From Karstenula rhodostoma CBS 690.94 (lineage: Eukaryota; Ascomycota; Dothideomycetes; Pleosporales; Didymosphaeriaceae), in NCBI GenBank assembly GCA_010093485.1, contig MU001496.1:152685-216684 (forward strand): DNA of 64,000 nucleotides. The letters run 5' to 3'. The notes below the pieces were generated by a model. The model searched no databases and was not told the DNA's origin. It worked only from the letters and a program-made list of their open reading frames with translations. Below, one piece after another: positions 12,350 through 22,864 of the stretch; the stretch's first letter is position 1, and every line of letters starts with the position of its first letter. Position numbers and translations under genes: made by a program.

Positions 12350-13469
12350 TTACGCCTCTTCAGCCGAGTTGGTGAGGGAGAGGTAGGCGGTCCAAGCGAT
12401 ACCAATGGTGGAAACAAAGGGCTAGCACAACGTTAATACACAACAAGATAAGGGTAAACGAGAAGTCGTGACTTACGATCTGGAGTTGAATGGGCATGAC
12501 ACGGAAGTTGATGATTTGCACTGCCGGCCAAACCAAGTAGTTCGCTTTGAGGGACGGGATGTAGATGTCCTGGAACTTGCGGGCAACGGCGCGCTTACCG
12601 CCGCCCTCGGCAACGGTCATGAAGCTGAAGAAGCAAGCCAGACCTGGCCGTGTTGTTAGCAAGTTTCCCCAAGTAAGACCCAGAATCGACATACCGACTG
12701 GGGCAAACATGAGCTGGTCCAGAGCCATGCGCTTCAGCGCGGGCACCATGGCGGAAGTCTTGCTCATCGGGAAGGTCCTCGTGAGGAAGCCAAACCACTT
12801 GTGCTGTATGGGTGCCATCAAGAAACCGTACGACATGAACCGTGTCAAGCGCTCAAAGTCGAAGGGGGGAGGTAGCAGTTTCGAATCGGGGATGAGATCG
12901 CGTTCTGAGAAGGGGTTCCGCCGGTCGATTTCGTGGATTTCGATGGCTAGGAAATCATCTTTGTCGCCCTTGCGCACTGCACGCTGGCGCACTGCGGTCA
13001 ACGTCTGTGCCACTGTATCCGCTATGCCACCCAACACCTGTAGAGATATCAGCGACCGTCTTTGCTTTGCCTGAGAGGAACAGCGAGGGAGGTGAAGACA
13101 GCTCGGTCCGAGTGAGTGAGGATAGTGTACAAGGGGTCGATGGTGTGCGATACGGGGGGTTTAGGGAGGGAGAGGGCGTCATACGGCGTTGGTGATCATA
13201 GTGGTGAGTACTAGCACACTTGTCAGAACGAGCGTTGGAGTGGAAGGGTGTTGTCTCTTACCTGGTCGCTGGGCATAGTATGAGTTGAACTTCCTCGTCA
13301 AGAGGGAAACGGCCGCCATTTGGAGGAGGAATACGGCGGCGTGAAGGAGTGGCTGCACGAGGGTCAGCTTGGGCGCACGCGGGTGACGGTTCGTGCGACT
13401 CACAACTTTGCCGTAGATCCAGCGCGAGTTTAGGTGGTAGAGAAAGCGACGTCGAGTGCCTTCAATCAT
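12350..13469 (-). CDS. Mpv17/PMP22-family integral membrane protein
   Basis: Family of four-helix proteins of mitochondrial inner or peroxisomal membranes, proposed to act as channels. I join six exons: 13404-13469, 13262-13352, 13185-13210, 12695-13037, 12477-12643 and 12350-12421, giving 254 residues. The N-terminal segment LLHAAVFLLQMAAVSLLTRKF leads to the family motif TNAVLGGIADTVAQT. Then come the diagnostic FMSYGFLMAPIQHKWF, MALDQLMFAPVGLACFFSFM and the C-terminal WPAVQIINFRVMPIQLQIPFVSTIGIAWTAYLS (here WxxxQxxNFxxxP). A charged insert of about 40 residues (RQRAVRKGDKDDFLAIEIHEIDRRNP) follows the first motif, as in other filamentous-fungal paralogues. Exon 3 is only 26 bases. Confidence 0.9.
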
Positions 13470-14147
13470 GATGGCTGCTGTGTTGGGTCCGTCGGCGCAG
13501 AAGCCCCAGCTTCAATGACGTTCGTTCGATTTATGCGGGCCCGTGCTTATCGATATCTCGGCACCCTTTGATCGCGATCTGTACGTCGTGGATGACTCTC
13601 TCTCGGCTTGCGCAAACACGGGCGACGTGGGAGGCGATTCAGCGGCGATGTGTGGTGTTGAAACCGGCGGTCGGGCGTCTAGAGAAGATGTGTTCGGTAG
13701 TTTCGGAGTCGTCCTGATGCAAGGTCGCCCGCTGAGTGGGTGGAGCCCAATTACGCGCGGAAGAGCGACGTTTCCGATGAGCCAGGGCTGAGAGCACCAC
13801 CGACCGCTCTTCCGCTGCACATACGGGCTCATGCAGGGCAGTGGGGCCTTGATATAGTCCGGAGAATTCGACAATCTGATCTATACTGCTGTGCGCTGTA
13901 GACATCTGGAATCTGGGGTTGAGGACAATCTCTGTCATCCCTTGAGAGACAGCAGGTATGCCATTCCGCTTCGCGATACCCCACAATATCGGGGAGCCGA
14001 CAGGACACATGTATCATGAAATCTGGTAACACAAAAGGGATCTTCACTAGCAAAGCTCCTTCAAGTTCTTCTTCGCCCACAACGGTCATCAATCCAATGG
14101 TCCAGGTCTAACAATAGGAACACCCTCTACCTCCCCTCAACCCAGTT
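13470..14147. other. Intergenic region
   Basis: About 680 bases between the start of the Mpv17-like gene and the stop of the SMP-30-like gene. Overlapping short ORFs on both strands have no recognisable motif. It should carry the Mpv17 promoter and the 3' UTR of the SMP-30-like gene. Confidence 0.5.
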
Positions 14148-15326
14148 TCAAATGATACCGTAGAACGTCCCTTCGACGCAATTGACCTTTCCGCCCGGTG
14201 GCTGCTTCTTGCCTCGTTGTGGCTTGCTCATGGTTCCAACCCACAACTTGGTATAACCGATGATCCATGGATTGCGCGCGCTCTCGTCAATAGCAATCGA
14301 CGTGACATTGGATCTCGATGTGCTAGGGAGCTTACGCCTCATCGTGTGGAAATACCATCGCCCTCCTACTCGCCCTATCCACCTGTAATGCCAATGTGCC
14401 CGTACAATACCTGCTGTTGGACTGGCTAAGAGGACCTCGGGCCCAAATGTGTCTCGTACAATGAAATCTGTGCAAGGTGGCAGCTCTGTGGTGCCGAAGA
14501 TGCTGCGATGCTTCAGATCAAATCGTAGTAGAGTCGAGGGAACAGCTTCCCATGGCGAGAAGTTGCTAGATCGAATCCCAAGACAGTGTATGGTCCCTGC
14601 GGACGTGTTGAGGTAGTATACGGTGCCGCGGTAGCAGGTGAGAGAAGTGATTCCGAGGGCCGGCTGGTAAAAACTTGGCTTCGTTTGTACAAGAGGAGGC
14701 AGCATGCTCTGGTGCGCGAACTAGACGGCACCGCGGCCAGTGTTGGGATCCAGTATGTAAATTCTGCCTTGCGTAGCATCGGAAACCAGTAAATATGGAA
14801 GACGATCCAGTTCGCTCGGGTTCAGGGACGAGTACGGTGTTGCGGACGAAGGCAGCGGAAGGGTAGTGACTCCTCTCAAACAACCGGCATACCGTGCGTC
14901 CACCAATTTCCTCACCTCTACCCACCCGTTTCCTGTTCCCCACCTCTTCAGGTCAGCGATCCAAATGCTGCATTTTCCTTTTCTTAAGGTCAATTCAATT
15001 TTGTAGGGCTTCACCAGGGTATTCATCTCATCCTCGCTGGTAATGATCGCGTACCGCCAAAGATCCAGCCTTGTCATTCCGTGACAAGACTTCACCCCTT
15101 CGCCGAATTTATACAGCGTCTGCCAGGCCCTGTTATTTTTTGGATTCTGCCTTGTGGCTTTGGTGTTCACATCGAGACGTCGTAACTCGGGCGGATTATT
15201 CATAATGAGGAGCAAGTCGGTGCGCGAATGTTGAATGATCTTGGAGACCGACGTTGGAGGGGGGAAATTGACGAGCGGAGTGATCCAAGGCCACCGCATG
15301 TGGGGCTGGTCGGTCGAGGTAGTCAT
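14148..15326 (-). pseudogene. SMP-30/gluconolactonase-like beta-propeller with an in-frame stop
   Basis: The two halves, 14721-15326 and 14148-14720, read in the same frame and together resemble fungal SMP-30/gluconolactonase-like six-bladed propellers. The first half has YLLVSDATQGRIYILDPNTG; the second has SMLPP followed by LGITSLTCYRGTVYYLNTSAGTI and later TDFIVRDTFGPEVLLASPTAGI. A TAG at 14721-14723 separates GRGAV from FAHQSMLPP, in a loop where homologues normally read through. No GT-AG intron of reasonable size removes it. No secretion signal is visible at the MTTSTDQPHMRW start. Either it is a recent nonsense allele, a sequencing error, or a short form is made. The domain assignment is by motif recognition only. 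Confidence 0.65.
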
Positions 15327-15830
15327 CGATGCGATGTATGGGGATTGAGTTTAGATGGAAAGGATGGTAGGATGGTAGGATGTCGAGGGTGTGCAGTGTG
15401 TTGAATCAATAGATCTTTTGCTGCAGGTTTCTCGTATGAACTGCTCTTGCCAAAAGCAGCTCACCAAAATGAAGGAAGTGCTGTCCTAATTTGTGAGCAC
15501 GGAAACAACGATGCATGATTAGTATCTCTCATCGCCGCTCAAGTTCAAAACAATCACGACCTTGCAACTGTGAACACTCGGGGAAAATTACCACTTTTGA
15601 ACAAGTGGCGTTCATTATCTGCTTGCCGAATATGGTATGGGGTCCCGCACTATGTGTGCCAAAACTAACATCGAGCAGCCAGCCGGCAAGTCGGGCCTGA
15701 ACCAACACTTGGCGCGCGTTAATACAGGATGTGGTGTATGTTATCCACCGGAGCTTAGAGCTTAGGGCCAAGCAAGGTGTGTCACTCGGCGCGTTCTGTC
15801 TCCGATCCCATCTGGAACTTCAAGGCTGCC
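15327..15830. other. Intergenic region
   Basis: About 500 bases between the SMP-30-like start and the VPS26 stop codon. Nothing coding is convincing. The left part should hold the SMP-30-like promoter and the right part the VPS26 3' UTR. Confidence 0.5.
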
Positions 15831-16940
15831 TCAAGATACCGCCATCAGCTTGTTTTGCTCTTGCGCCAGAGTCAGTCCCTCGGGAGCTTGTCGGAAGAGC
15901 ACAATCTCCGACTGCTTGAAGTATCGTCGCGCGTCTGTAAAAAGTCAGCTAAACTATCGCTAATCGGCCATGCAGGCACGTACCTTGATCGATAAGGACT
16001 AAGCTGAGATAGTATCGCGTGGAGTACTTCTTGTTGACCTCTCGGAATGTGGGGGTCAGGTCAAACCCGCCCAGGAACAGCCGTATCGGAATGGTCTCAC
16101 CTGACCTGTCGTTAGCATTGATGCAAGACCTCGGGCGATCAGAACGTACCTCTCGACGGTGAGCCATCCATGATCTCGAAGCGCACCAGGGTTTCGCTCT
16201 CGTTGTACTGATTGGGTGCCGCTCCCGTGGTTTCTCTTCGGATGATGGAAAGCTCCATGTGCTTGATCTTTAACCGCACCAGCAAGAAATATATCCGTCC
16301 GACGATTACATCTTTCAGATGGTATTTCGATTTTGAGTATTCAAACTCGATGTGCAGGCAGTCTTCGATACCGACGTCCATCTTGATGGAGCTGTTCGTC
16401 TCGGGGGGTATCCGGTATGAATATACCCAGAGATCCTTCTCCCTGACTACGTCGGCCATCCGGCGTGAGACTGTGACGCGCATAAAGTAGCGCAGCTTGA
16501 CGTTGATGCCATTGTAGGATTCGTACTGCTTCTCGACGTTCTTGAAGTTGAACTCAAAGGTCTGGGGATGTTGGAGCTCGCCCGGCGCTGCCAGTTCCTG
16601 GCCCAGGGACAGAAACTCGTGGTGGTTGCCGCGATCGAAGAACATCTCTGCATGGGCGCGCTCATTAGCACTGGGGCAGCAGGTCGCGGCGAGGGGAGGG
16701 GAGGGGAGACTAGGCAGACGCACCAATTGTCCCGATGAATTGCACCTTGATGCCCGTGTGTTCTAGCCGCTTGCCATCTTTCGGCCTGACGGTGACCTGT
16801 CCCTTGACAGACTCTCCATCGAGGTACAGCGGCACCTTCTCCTTGCGATTCTTGTCGAGCTTCACGTCGACGGTCTGGCGGTCGTCCGAGTCCTCGAGGA
16901 CGATGTCGATGTCGACGGGCGTGGAGAAGAAGTAGGACAT
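15831..16940 (-). CDS. VPS26: Retromer subunit Vps26
   Basis: Arrestin-like subunit of the endosomal retromer complex that returns sorting receptors to the Golgi. Four exons: 16724-16940, 16150-16647, 15984-16100 and 15831-15934, giving 311 residues. The start MSYFFSTPVDIDIVLEDSDD matches the family; an in-frame ATG nine codons upstream is less likely. Strongly conserved segments follow: IKVQFIGTIEMFFDRGNHHEF, FKNVEKQYESYNGINVKLRY, DLWVYSYRIPPE, MDVGIEDCLHIEFEY, VGRIYFLLVRLKIKHMELSI, then GETIPIRLFLGGFDLTPT and YFKQSEIVLFRQ. The third exon needs the second of two nearby AG acceptors (at 16101) to keep GETIPIR in frame. Confidence 0.97.
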
Positions 16941-17058
16941 GGCGGGCGATTGGACGGCGCTCGGCACGCGGAGTCGATGGGCTGCGGCGGGTGCGCAGTA
17001 GGCCGGCTCTCAATGATGGCGTGGAGTGTGGAGTGGCAGGTGCGCTGGGCTGGGCCGC

Positions 17059-17313
17059 TTAGTCATCCGAGCTCTCCCACATATTCCGTTGTTGCCGTCC
17101 GGAGGCTGATGAGGCTGTCCAGACGTTCGGCAGCACGATGGCATCGCGGACGGGCCACGGCTCACTGGTCTTCGCTCTATTCACCACGGCGCGGAACACG
17201 GGCGCATTCTGTGGGACGAGCTCACAAAGGTCAGAGTGCACGCAGGCTCCGGACGGAGATGGGCTCACCCGCAGGAGCGTCTTGCACAATGCAGCCGACC
17301 TGTTGCAGGCCAT
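17059..17313 (-). CDS. Possible small conserved-looking protein, unknown function
   Basis: I do not recognise a family. A 60-base GT-AG intron (17209-17268, GTGAGC donor, CTGAC-like branch, CCACAG acceptor) joins 17269-17313 to 17059-17208 in frame, giving 64 residues that start MACNRSAALCKTLL and end RNMWESSDD. The intron length is a multiple of three with no stop, so the unspliced reading also stays open. The basic N-terminus without acidic residues could suit a mitochondrial protein, but that is a guess. It lies 118 bases upstream of VPS26 on the same strand. The alternative is that this is just VPS26 promoter sequence. Confidence 0.35.
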   Translation of the reverse strand: MACNRSAALCKTLLRVSPSPSGACVHSDLCELVPQNAPVFRAVVNRAKTSEPWPVRDAIVLPNVWTASSASGRQQRNMWESSDD

Positions 17314-18138
17314 GCATCCGCCTCCCCGTTCCTCCGCAGCACGCGTGCAGTGGAGCCTGGTCCAATTTCGCGAATCGCTAGCCCTGCTGCGACAGTGCGA
17401 CGAGATGGACAAGTTTCGCCCAACACGACCAAGCTGTGGCTGTGATAGCCATAGCCAAACGGCAGCTCATCGGCTTTTGCCTCGACTTCCACGACCCCCA
17501 CGCCCATTAGCCAACACTCGCCCGCGCGCTCTGTCTTGAGTTCTTGACCGGTCCGGCTGCATCGTCTTACGTCCCACGAGACGGAGACGAGCGCCCAGTC
17601 AACCGCAGCAGGGCACGCTCGCAACGAGGCGACGATGTGCTGGCAGCAATCAATGCGCCGTACCTGGCCATGGCGACCGTCTTCGTGCGGGGAGCCAACG
17701 CGCGCCATCCCGCACTAGTCGGCGCTGTGCCCAATTTCCAGACGCCGACGAAGATGCCGATTCACAAAACTCGCCCACTCCAGGGCGCCCGGCCCACCGC
17801 TCCGGCTTCCCCTGGGGCCCTACTGATTCGTGCTGCAACACGCCGACAGGGCTCTCATGGTCTTGCGCCGGTGCGCCCCGTACGTGCCGTCATGTCCTCC
17901 CGCATCTCGACGTTTTAAAGTGCACGAGGCCCGGCAATTTGGTCCGTCGCTTTCCATGCCCTTCATATCCAGCACTCAACCTTAGCATATTGCGTTCCCA
18001 ACCCTAGACGGCCTCCCCTGTGCAAGTTTGCCTTGGTGTGCCCTCTTTGTCCTCCCTACACATTGCCCAGTACCTCCCTTGGCGCCTTGTCACAGCAAAC
18101 ACTGCACCACTGTGGCACGCAACATATCCTCATTCAGC
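17314..18138. promoter_or_regulatory. Intergenic region upstream of gluconokinase
   Basis: About 820 GC-rich bases. Open frames on both strands are overlapping and compositionally biased with no motif. A stretch rich in CT just before 18139 is typical of fungal promoters and 5' UTRs. Confidence 0.5.
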
Positions 18139-18890
18139 ATGTTGCAAACCTTTGAACCCGCCCAACCAACTCCTCTCCACTATGCTGCTGCTCCCACACC
18201 TCCTACATCTACCGCAGCAGCCCCTCCAAATGCTCTGTCAACTTCCAACGCGAAGCCTGCGACCAACATGTCCATCAAGCCCCAGCACAATATCCTCATC
18301 GTAACGGGGCCCGCCGGTTGCGGCAAGAGCACCGTCGCCAAGTACCTTGCCGAGCGGTATGGCTTCCACTACATTGAGGGAGACGATGTGAGTTGGCACC
18401 GAAAGCTTGGTCTCGCCAAATCCTGACAGCTACCCAGTTCCATCCTCCCGCGAACATCGAGAAAATGTCCAAGAACATCCCCTTGACCGACGAGGATCGC
18501 TGGGACTGGCTCATCACGCTTCGCGACCAAGCTCTGAACGAGTTGAAGTCAGGGGCCCACGGCGTCGTCATCACCTGCAGCGCCCTGAAGAAGAAATACC
18601 GAGACGTCATCCGTACGGCGCGCCTCTACGACGAGGACCCCAACGCCAACGTGCGGTTCGTATACCTGAAAGCGAGCAAGGAGGTCTTGTTGCAGCGAGT
18701 TGGAGGGCGTGAGGGTCATTACATGAAAGACACGATGGTCTTGAGCCAGCTTGCGGCACTCGAGGAGCCAGGCGAGGACGAAACGAGGAAGCTCCACGAC
18801 GTGGACATCATCGACGTATCCGGACCACCCGAAGAGGTTGAGAAGCTCGTGACCGCTGCCGTGGACAAGGCACTCGACATGGGCTCATGA
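18139..18890 (+). CDS. Gluconokinase
   Basis: Phosphorylates D-gluconate to 6-phosphogluconate, feeding the pentose phosphate pathway. Exons 18139-18387 and 18438-18890 encode 233 residues. The P-loop GPAGCGKSTVAKYLAERYGF is followed by the gluconokinase-specific YIEGDDFHPPANIEKMSKNIPLTDEDRWDWL, which spans the intron. Further family motifs: CSALKKKYRDVIR, VYLKASKEVLLQRVGGREGHYM and a Leu/Asp-rich C-terminus. The first 40 residues (Pro/Ala/Thr-rich) precede an internal MSIKPQHNILIV, so translation could also begin at the internal ATG. Confidence 0.95.
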
Positions 18891-19908
18891 CAATCACCGA
18901 ACTGGCTCGGATTTTCCCTTCTCTTTTTTTCTGTCTTGGCCGCATTCCAGATGCGGAGGATTTCCAAGCGTTGAGCATATTGGGCGTCGGAAACTGGGGT
19001 TGGGCGGAGAAAATGGCGCAATAACATGTTCCTTATACCCACCCCTGCGACAGCTATTCCGGCTACATTGGTTGAGGGGGGTTGTTCCTGGACCAGACAA
19101 CTATCTTCCGGAGATATTGGCGAAGGATTTCGTTGTGTCAGTAGCAGCTGTTACGACCGATAACAGGTCTCCTTGTGAATCACAAACGCATTCAGTGCAA
19201 CTTGCCATCTTGTATCGACATTCCTACACACAACGTGAGCATCACTTCGTGGCGAAAGTAGTGGTCCAACTCTTCCTTTGTGAGCGTGCAATACCTGGCG
19301 GTTGATACAACGATTCGGGTCTGTCAATGATGGAGGAGTGGGAGTTGGAAGCGGATGCTAGCGTGCGGGCTGACAACGCCAAAACGCCTCTAAGACGTCA
19401 GAGGCATGCGATATAGGTAGAGCGGTACCTCGGAGCCAAGCGAGCAAGCGGACAACACCGACGGAAAAAAAAAAAATCACGGCAGCACCTGTACTGCTAT
19501 ACCGTCACTGAGCGATGTGGGTGTGGGGGGTACAGTAGCGTGTTCCCCAGGTTCGGCTTAAGCCATCGTGAAATCGCAATGCATTCTACGAAGGCATCCA
19601 TCCGCACGAGCGCGGATAGATTTCGAACGCGAAACCTCGCTGAAAGATAAGATACTCGATAGGCAAAGACATTGGTACATCGATCAATCACAATACGTTG
19701 TATTTCAAGAGTTGCTTTCCGCACCTCCTCGCATTCCATCTCGCCGCATCCGGCTAGCGCCCACGTCTACCCCAGACCCGTTACCCGCTATACCGAGCCA
19801 CCGGCTACCTTCGGGCGTACTCACAAACAATCCGGCGGCTTATGATCCAACTGCTCTTGCTGGCCATTACCTTTCTCGTTTTCTTCTCCAACCACCGCAA
19901 ATACCGCC
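18891..19908. other. Intergenic region with A-tract
   Basis: About 1 kb between gluconokinase and the BCKDH E2 gene. It includes a run of about a dozen A near 19464-19476. No ORF shows family features. A TTCGAACGCG stretch near 19620 recalls a tRNA T-loop but has no partner arms. Confidence 0.5.
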
Positions 19909-21549
19909 ATGTCGCGAGAAGCCGCCCGCTTCCTCTGTCGTTCCGCGCTCGTGGGGAGAGCGCCAATTGCTCCCCGCACCGAGGCATGCACACTGAACGT
20001 GGTTCCAAGACGGCGCTGGGATCAGAGGAGAGGGTTTGTTGCGACACACAGATTGAAGGTTGTTAAGCCGTATATTCTGGCGGATATTGGAGAAGGCAAG
20101 TACCGCGCACTCGAGAGGTTGGTGAGGGTTAACGTGTATAGGTATCACGGAATGCCAGGTTATTCAGTGGTTTGTCAAGCCCGGGGCACGCGTCGAGCAA
20201 TTTGATCCTATCTGCGAAGTACAGTCGGACAAAGCGTCTGTGGAGGTACGTGGATGTTCAACGATATTAGGAAATAGCTAATGTGGAGTAGATTACTTCG
20301 CGGTTCGATGGTGTAATCAAGAAGTTGTACTACGAGCCAGACGACATGGCTAAGGTCGGCAAGGTGAGCACACGATAACTAATCATCACTGTATGCGGGG
20401 CATTAACCTGAAAAGCCTCTGGTAGACATAGATATCCAAAGCGAAATCTCCGAAGCCGATGCAGCGGTCCTGGACGGCGCCGCAGAGAACAAGTCAGCTG
20501 AGGCCCCGGAGAAATTAGAACCGAAAACACAAGAGATCGAAGTAGGGCGTAATGACACCGCTGCTTTTACTGGAGAAGTACCTGCACAGCCCGCGCCCTC
20601 TTTACCAGCCGAACCCGCGCAAGAGGAGTCGCAACCTCGCAAACCGCCGGGCAAGCACGCCTCCCTGGCCACGCCGGCAGTGCGCCACATGATCAAAGCC
20701 GCAAATCTAAAAATCGAAGACATAGAAGGAACAGGTAGAGATGGCCGCGTTCTCAAGGACGACGTACAACGACACACGCAGGCTACAAAGGCCGGAGCAG
20801 GCACTCCGGCACCACAATCTGCACCCACGCAACAACCCGAAGACCGAATCCAACCACTCACGCCAATACAATCTGCCATGTTCAAGAAGATGGCGATTTC
20901 GCTTTCAATCCCGCATTTCCTCTACACCGACGGTGTAGATTTCACGTCCCTCAACACCATTCGCAAAAAGTACAACGCTACCCGAGAGAAATCGCAGCGC
21001 CTCACTACATTCCCTTTCATCATAAAAGCCGTCTCCCTCGCCCTACAACAATACCCGCTATTGAACGCGCGCTTGGACACGCAGACAATTCCAGCCAAGC
21101 CGCAACTCGTCTACCAGGGCTCTCACAACATTGGTATCGCAGTGGATTCGCCCACAGGCCTTATTGTCCCTGTAATCCGCAACGTGCAGGCCCTCTCAAT
21201 CGAGCAGATCGCCGCAGAAATAGTTCGTCTGGGCGAGCTCGCACGCGCGGGCAAGATTACCTCGGCCGACCTGAAGGACGCAACAATCACCTTGAGCAAT
21301 ATTGGCAGCATCGGCGGGGGCGTCGTGGCGCCTGTCATCGTGTCGCCGCAGGTTGCGATCGTGGGCATAGGGAGGGCAAAGACGGTGCCTGCGTTCGGGA
21401 AGGATGGGGAGTTGGTTAGGAAGGAGGAGTGCACGTTTAGCTGGAGCGCGGATCACAGAGTCGTTGATGGCGCGACGGCAGCGAGGTGTGCGGAGGTTGT
21501 GAAGGGCTATGTGGAGGATGTCGAGTCGATGCTTGTTCGGCTTCGGTGA
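19909..21549 (+). CDS. Dihydrolipoyl transacylase, branched-chain keto-acid dehydrogenase E2
   Basis: Mitochondrial core enzyme that transfers acyl groups to CoA in leucine, isoleucine and valine breakdown. Exons 19909-20095, 20142-20245, 20292-20363 and 20416-21549 give 498 residues. The N-terminus [21 protein letters not shown] is a basic presequence. A lipoyl domain follows, with the lipoylated lysine in [17 protein letters not shown], then a Pro/Glu-rich linker. The peripheral subunit-binding domain is [20 protein letters not shown]. The catalytic domain ends in [18 protein letters not shown] with the active His and Asp. The [15 protein letters not shown] and [11 protein letters not shown] segments point to BCKDH E2 rather than pyruvate E2. 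Intron 1 appears to start with GC instead of GT. Confidence 0.95.
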
Positions 21550-21800
21550 GACGCGTGGAATCAAGTAGAGCCGTTTCAACCAGCAAGAAATTTTCAAAAT
21601 ATTCCGTGACGGTGGGAATAGATACTGGATGTAATGTCTGTCTACACTGCATGAAGCGTGCCAAGAGGCATAGGGCTGCGCGTCCGACCGACCCCGCCAA
21701 AGCTCCAAGCTAAGCTCCAGCTGCCCCACGCCCACGGCCATAGCGTTCGCATGTGCCTTCACTTCCACCCTCACACCCACCTCCCTCCTCCAACGCCACA

Positions 21801-22460
21801 ATGTCAACCCTCCCGCCCCCCGAAGGCCCACAAACCCCGCTCTCACAAGCCCCAACCGCCTTAACCCCCACCACCACCACCTCCGCGGCTTCCACCTTCA
21901 CCTTCCCCCCAATCTACGCCTTCCCCCCCTTCTTCACCCTCCAACCAAACCCCACAACCCTCTCCTCCCAGCTGCACTCCTGGTCCACCCTCCTCCAATC
22001 CCACTGCCGCCACACGCGCCTCACAACCCTGACCCTCATCGACGCCCTCCCCCACCCCCCCTTCACAAACCCCACCACCCGCCGCTCTCTCAGCCTCGCC
22101 GACGCCCGCACCCTCATCTCCTGGATGGCGTCCCCCGACGGCGGACACCGCGCCGAGTGGATCGCCACTTCGAGCGGCGGGAAGGCGGGTCGCGCGGGAG
22201 ACGCGGCGCCCGCGCGCTGCTGGGTGTATTGGAAGAGGCCCGAGGAGTGGGCGGCGGTGCTGGAGGAGTGGGTTGAGCGGACGGGGCAGCGGGGCAGCGT
22301 GATTACGTTGTATGAGATTGGGGAGAGCGAGGCGACGCGGCGGGAGGAGTTTCATGGGATTGATGGGGACTTGTTGGCGAAGAGTCTGCAGGTGTGTGTG
22401 AAGAGGGGGAAGGCGCAGGTGTTTGGGGCCGAGGGGAGCGAGGGCGTCAAGTTCTTCTGA
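21801..22460 (+). CDS. VPS25: ESCRT-II subunit Vps25
   Basis: Winged-helix subunit of ESCRT-II that binds ESCRT-III (Vps20) during multivesicular body formation. Single exon of 219 residues starting MSTLPPPEG; an in-frame ATG 16 codons upstream precedes a Pro-rich tail not expected in the family. Conserved landmarks: FPPIYAFPPFFTLQPN with the PPF-type motif, LHSWSTLLQSHCRH, WMASPDGGHRAEWI, RCWVYWKRPEEWA, and a C-terminal winged helix ending in LQVCVKRGKAQVF. The N-terminal 30 residues and a Gly/Ala loop near residue 130 are unusual additions. Confidence 0.93.
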   Translation: MSTLPPPEGPQTPLSQAPTALTPTTTTSAASTFTFPPIYAFPPFFTLQPNPTTLSSQLHSWSTLLQSHCRHTRLTTLTLIDALPHPPFTNPTTRRSLSLADARTLISWMASPDGGHRAEWIATSSGGKAGRAGDAAPARCWVYWKRPEEWAAVLEEWVERTGQRGSVITLYEIGESEATRREEFHGIDGDLLAKSLQVCVKRGKAQVFGAEGSEGVKFF

Positions 22461-22864
22461 GAGTAGTCTCTGCAGCGCTGGGAAACATCGGGCGTGGGAT
22501 GCATGATTGGGACGATGCGCAGTTGAAGGGGGCTGTGGCTAAGGTATCACGCGATGCTTTTTCAACGATACGGACACTCGCTAATGATGTACAGTATGAC
22601 CTCCGTTCCAAAGGATACCAAGCCGAAGCCGAAGCCGACCCGCGCAAGATACCCGCATATGAATACCGAATGTTATAAGGAGATGCCTCTGGCATGCGCC
22701 GATACCGAGGTTGTGAGCGTATCGCCCAGCAAACATGCCGCGAAGTAACGCGCACTCGGATGCCTGTATCAACGCCTGGCGCTCGGGCCAATCATCACAT
22801 AATAAAACAAGCCCAGGAGAGGTTACTTTTTGGCCACAACCGCCTACTACACTTCTTCGAGATC
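22461..22864. other. Intergenic region between VPS25 and the BRCT gene
   Basis: About 400 bases between convergent stop codons. An open plus-strand frame overlaps the VPS25 end and runs to 22678, and another runs 22554-22748; neither has an own start or a known motif. Most likely overlapping 3' UTRs. Confidence 0.45.

Noticed and set aside
22394..22748. Open frames after VPS25
   Set aside because: They start inside VPS25 or lack family features; most likely 3' UTR.
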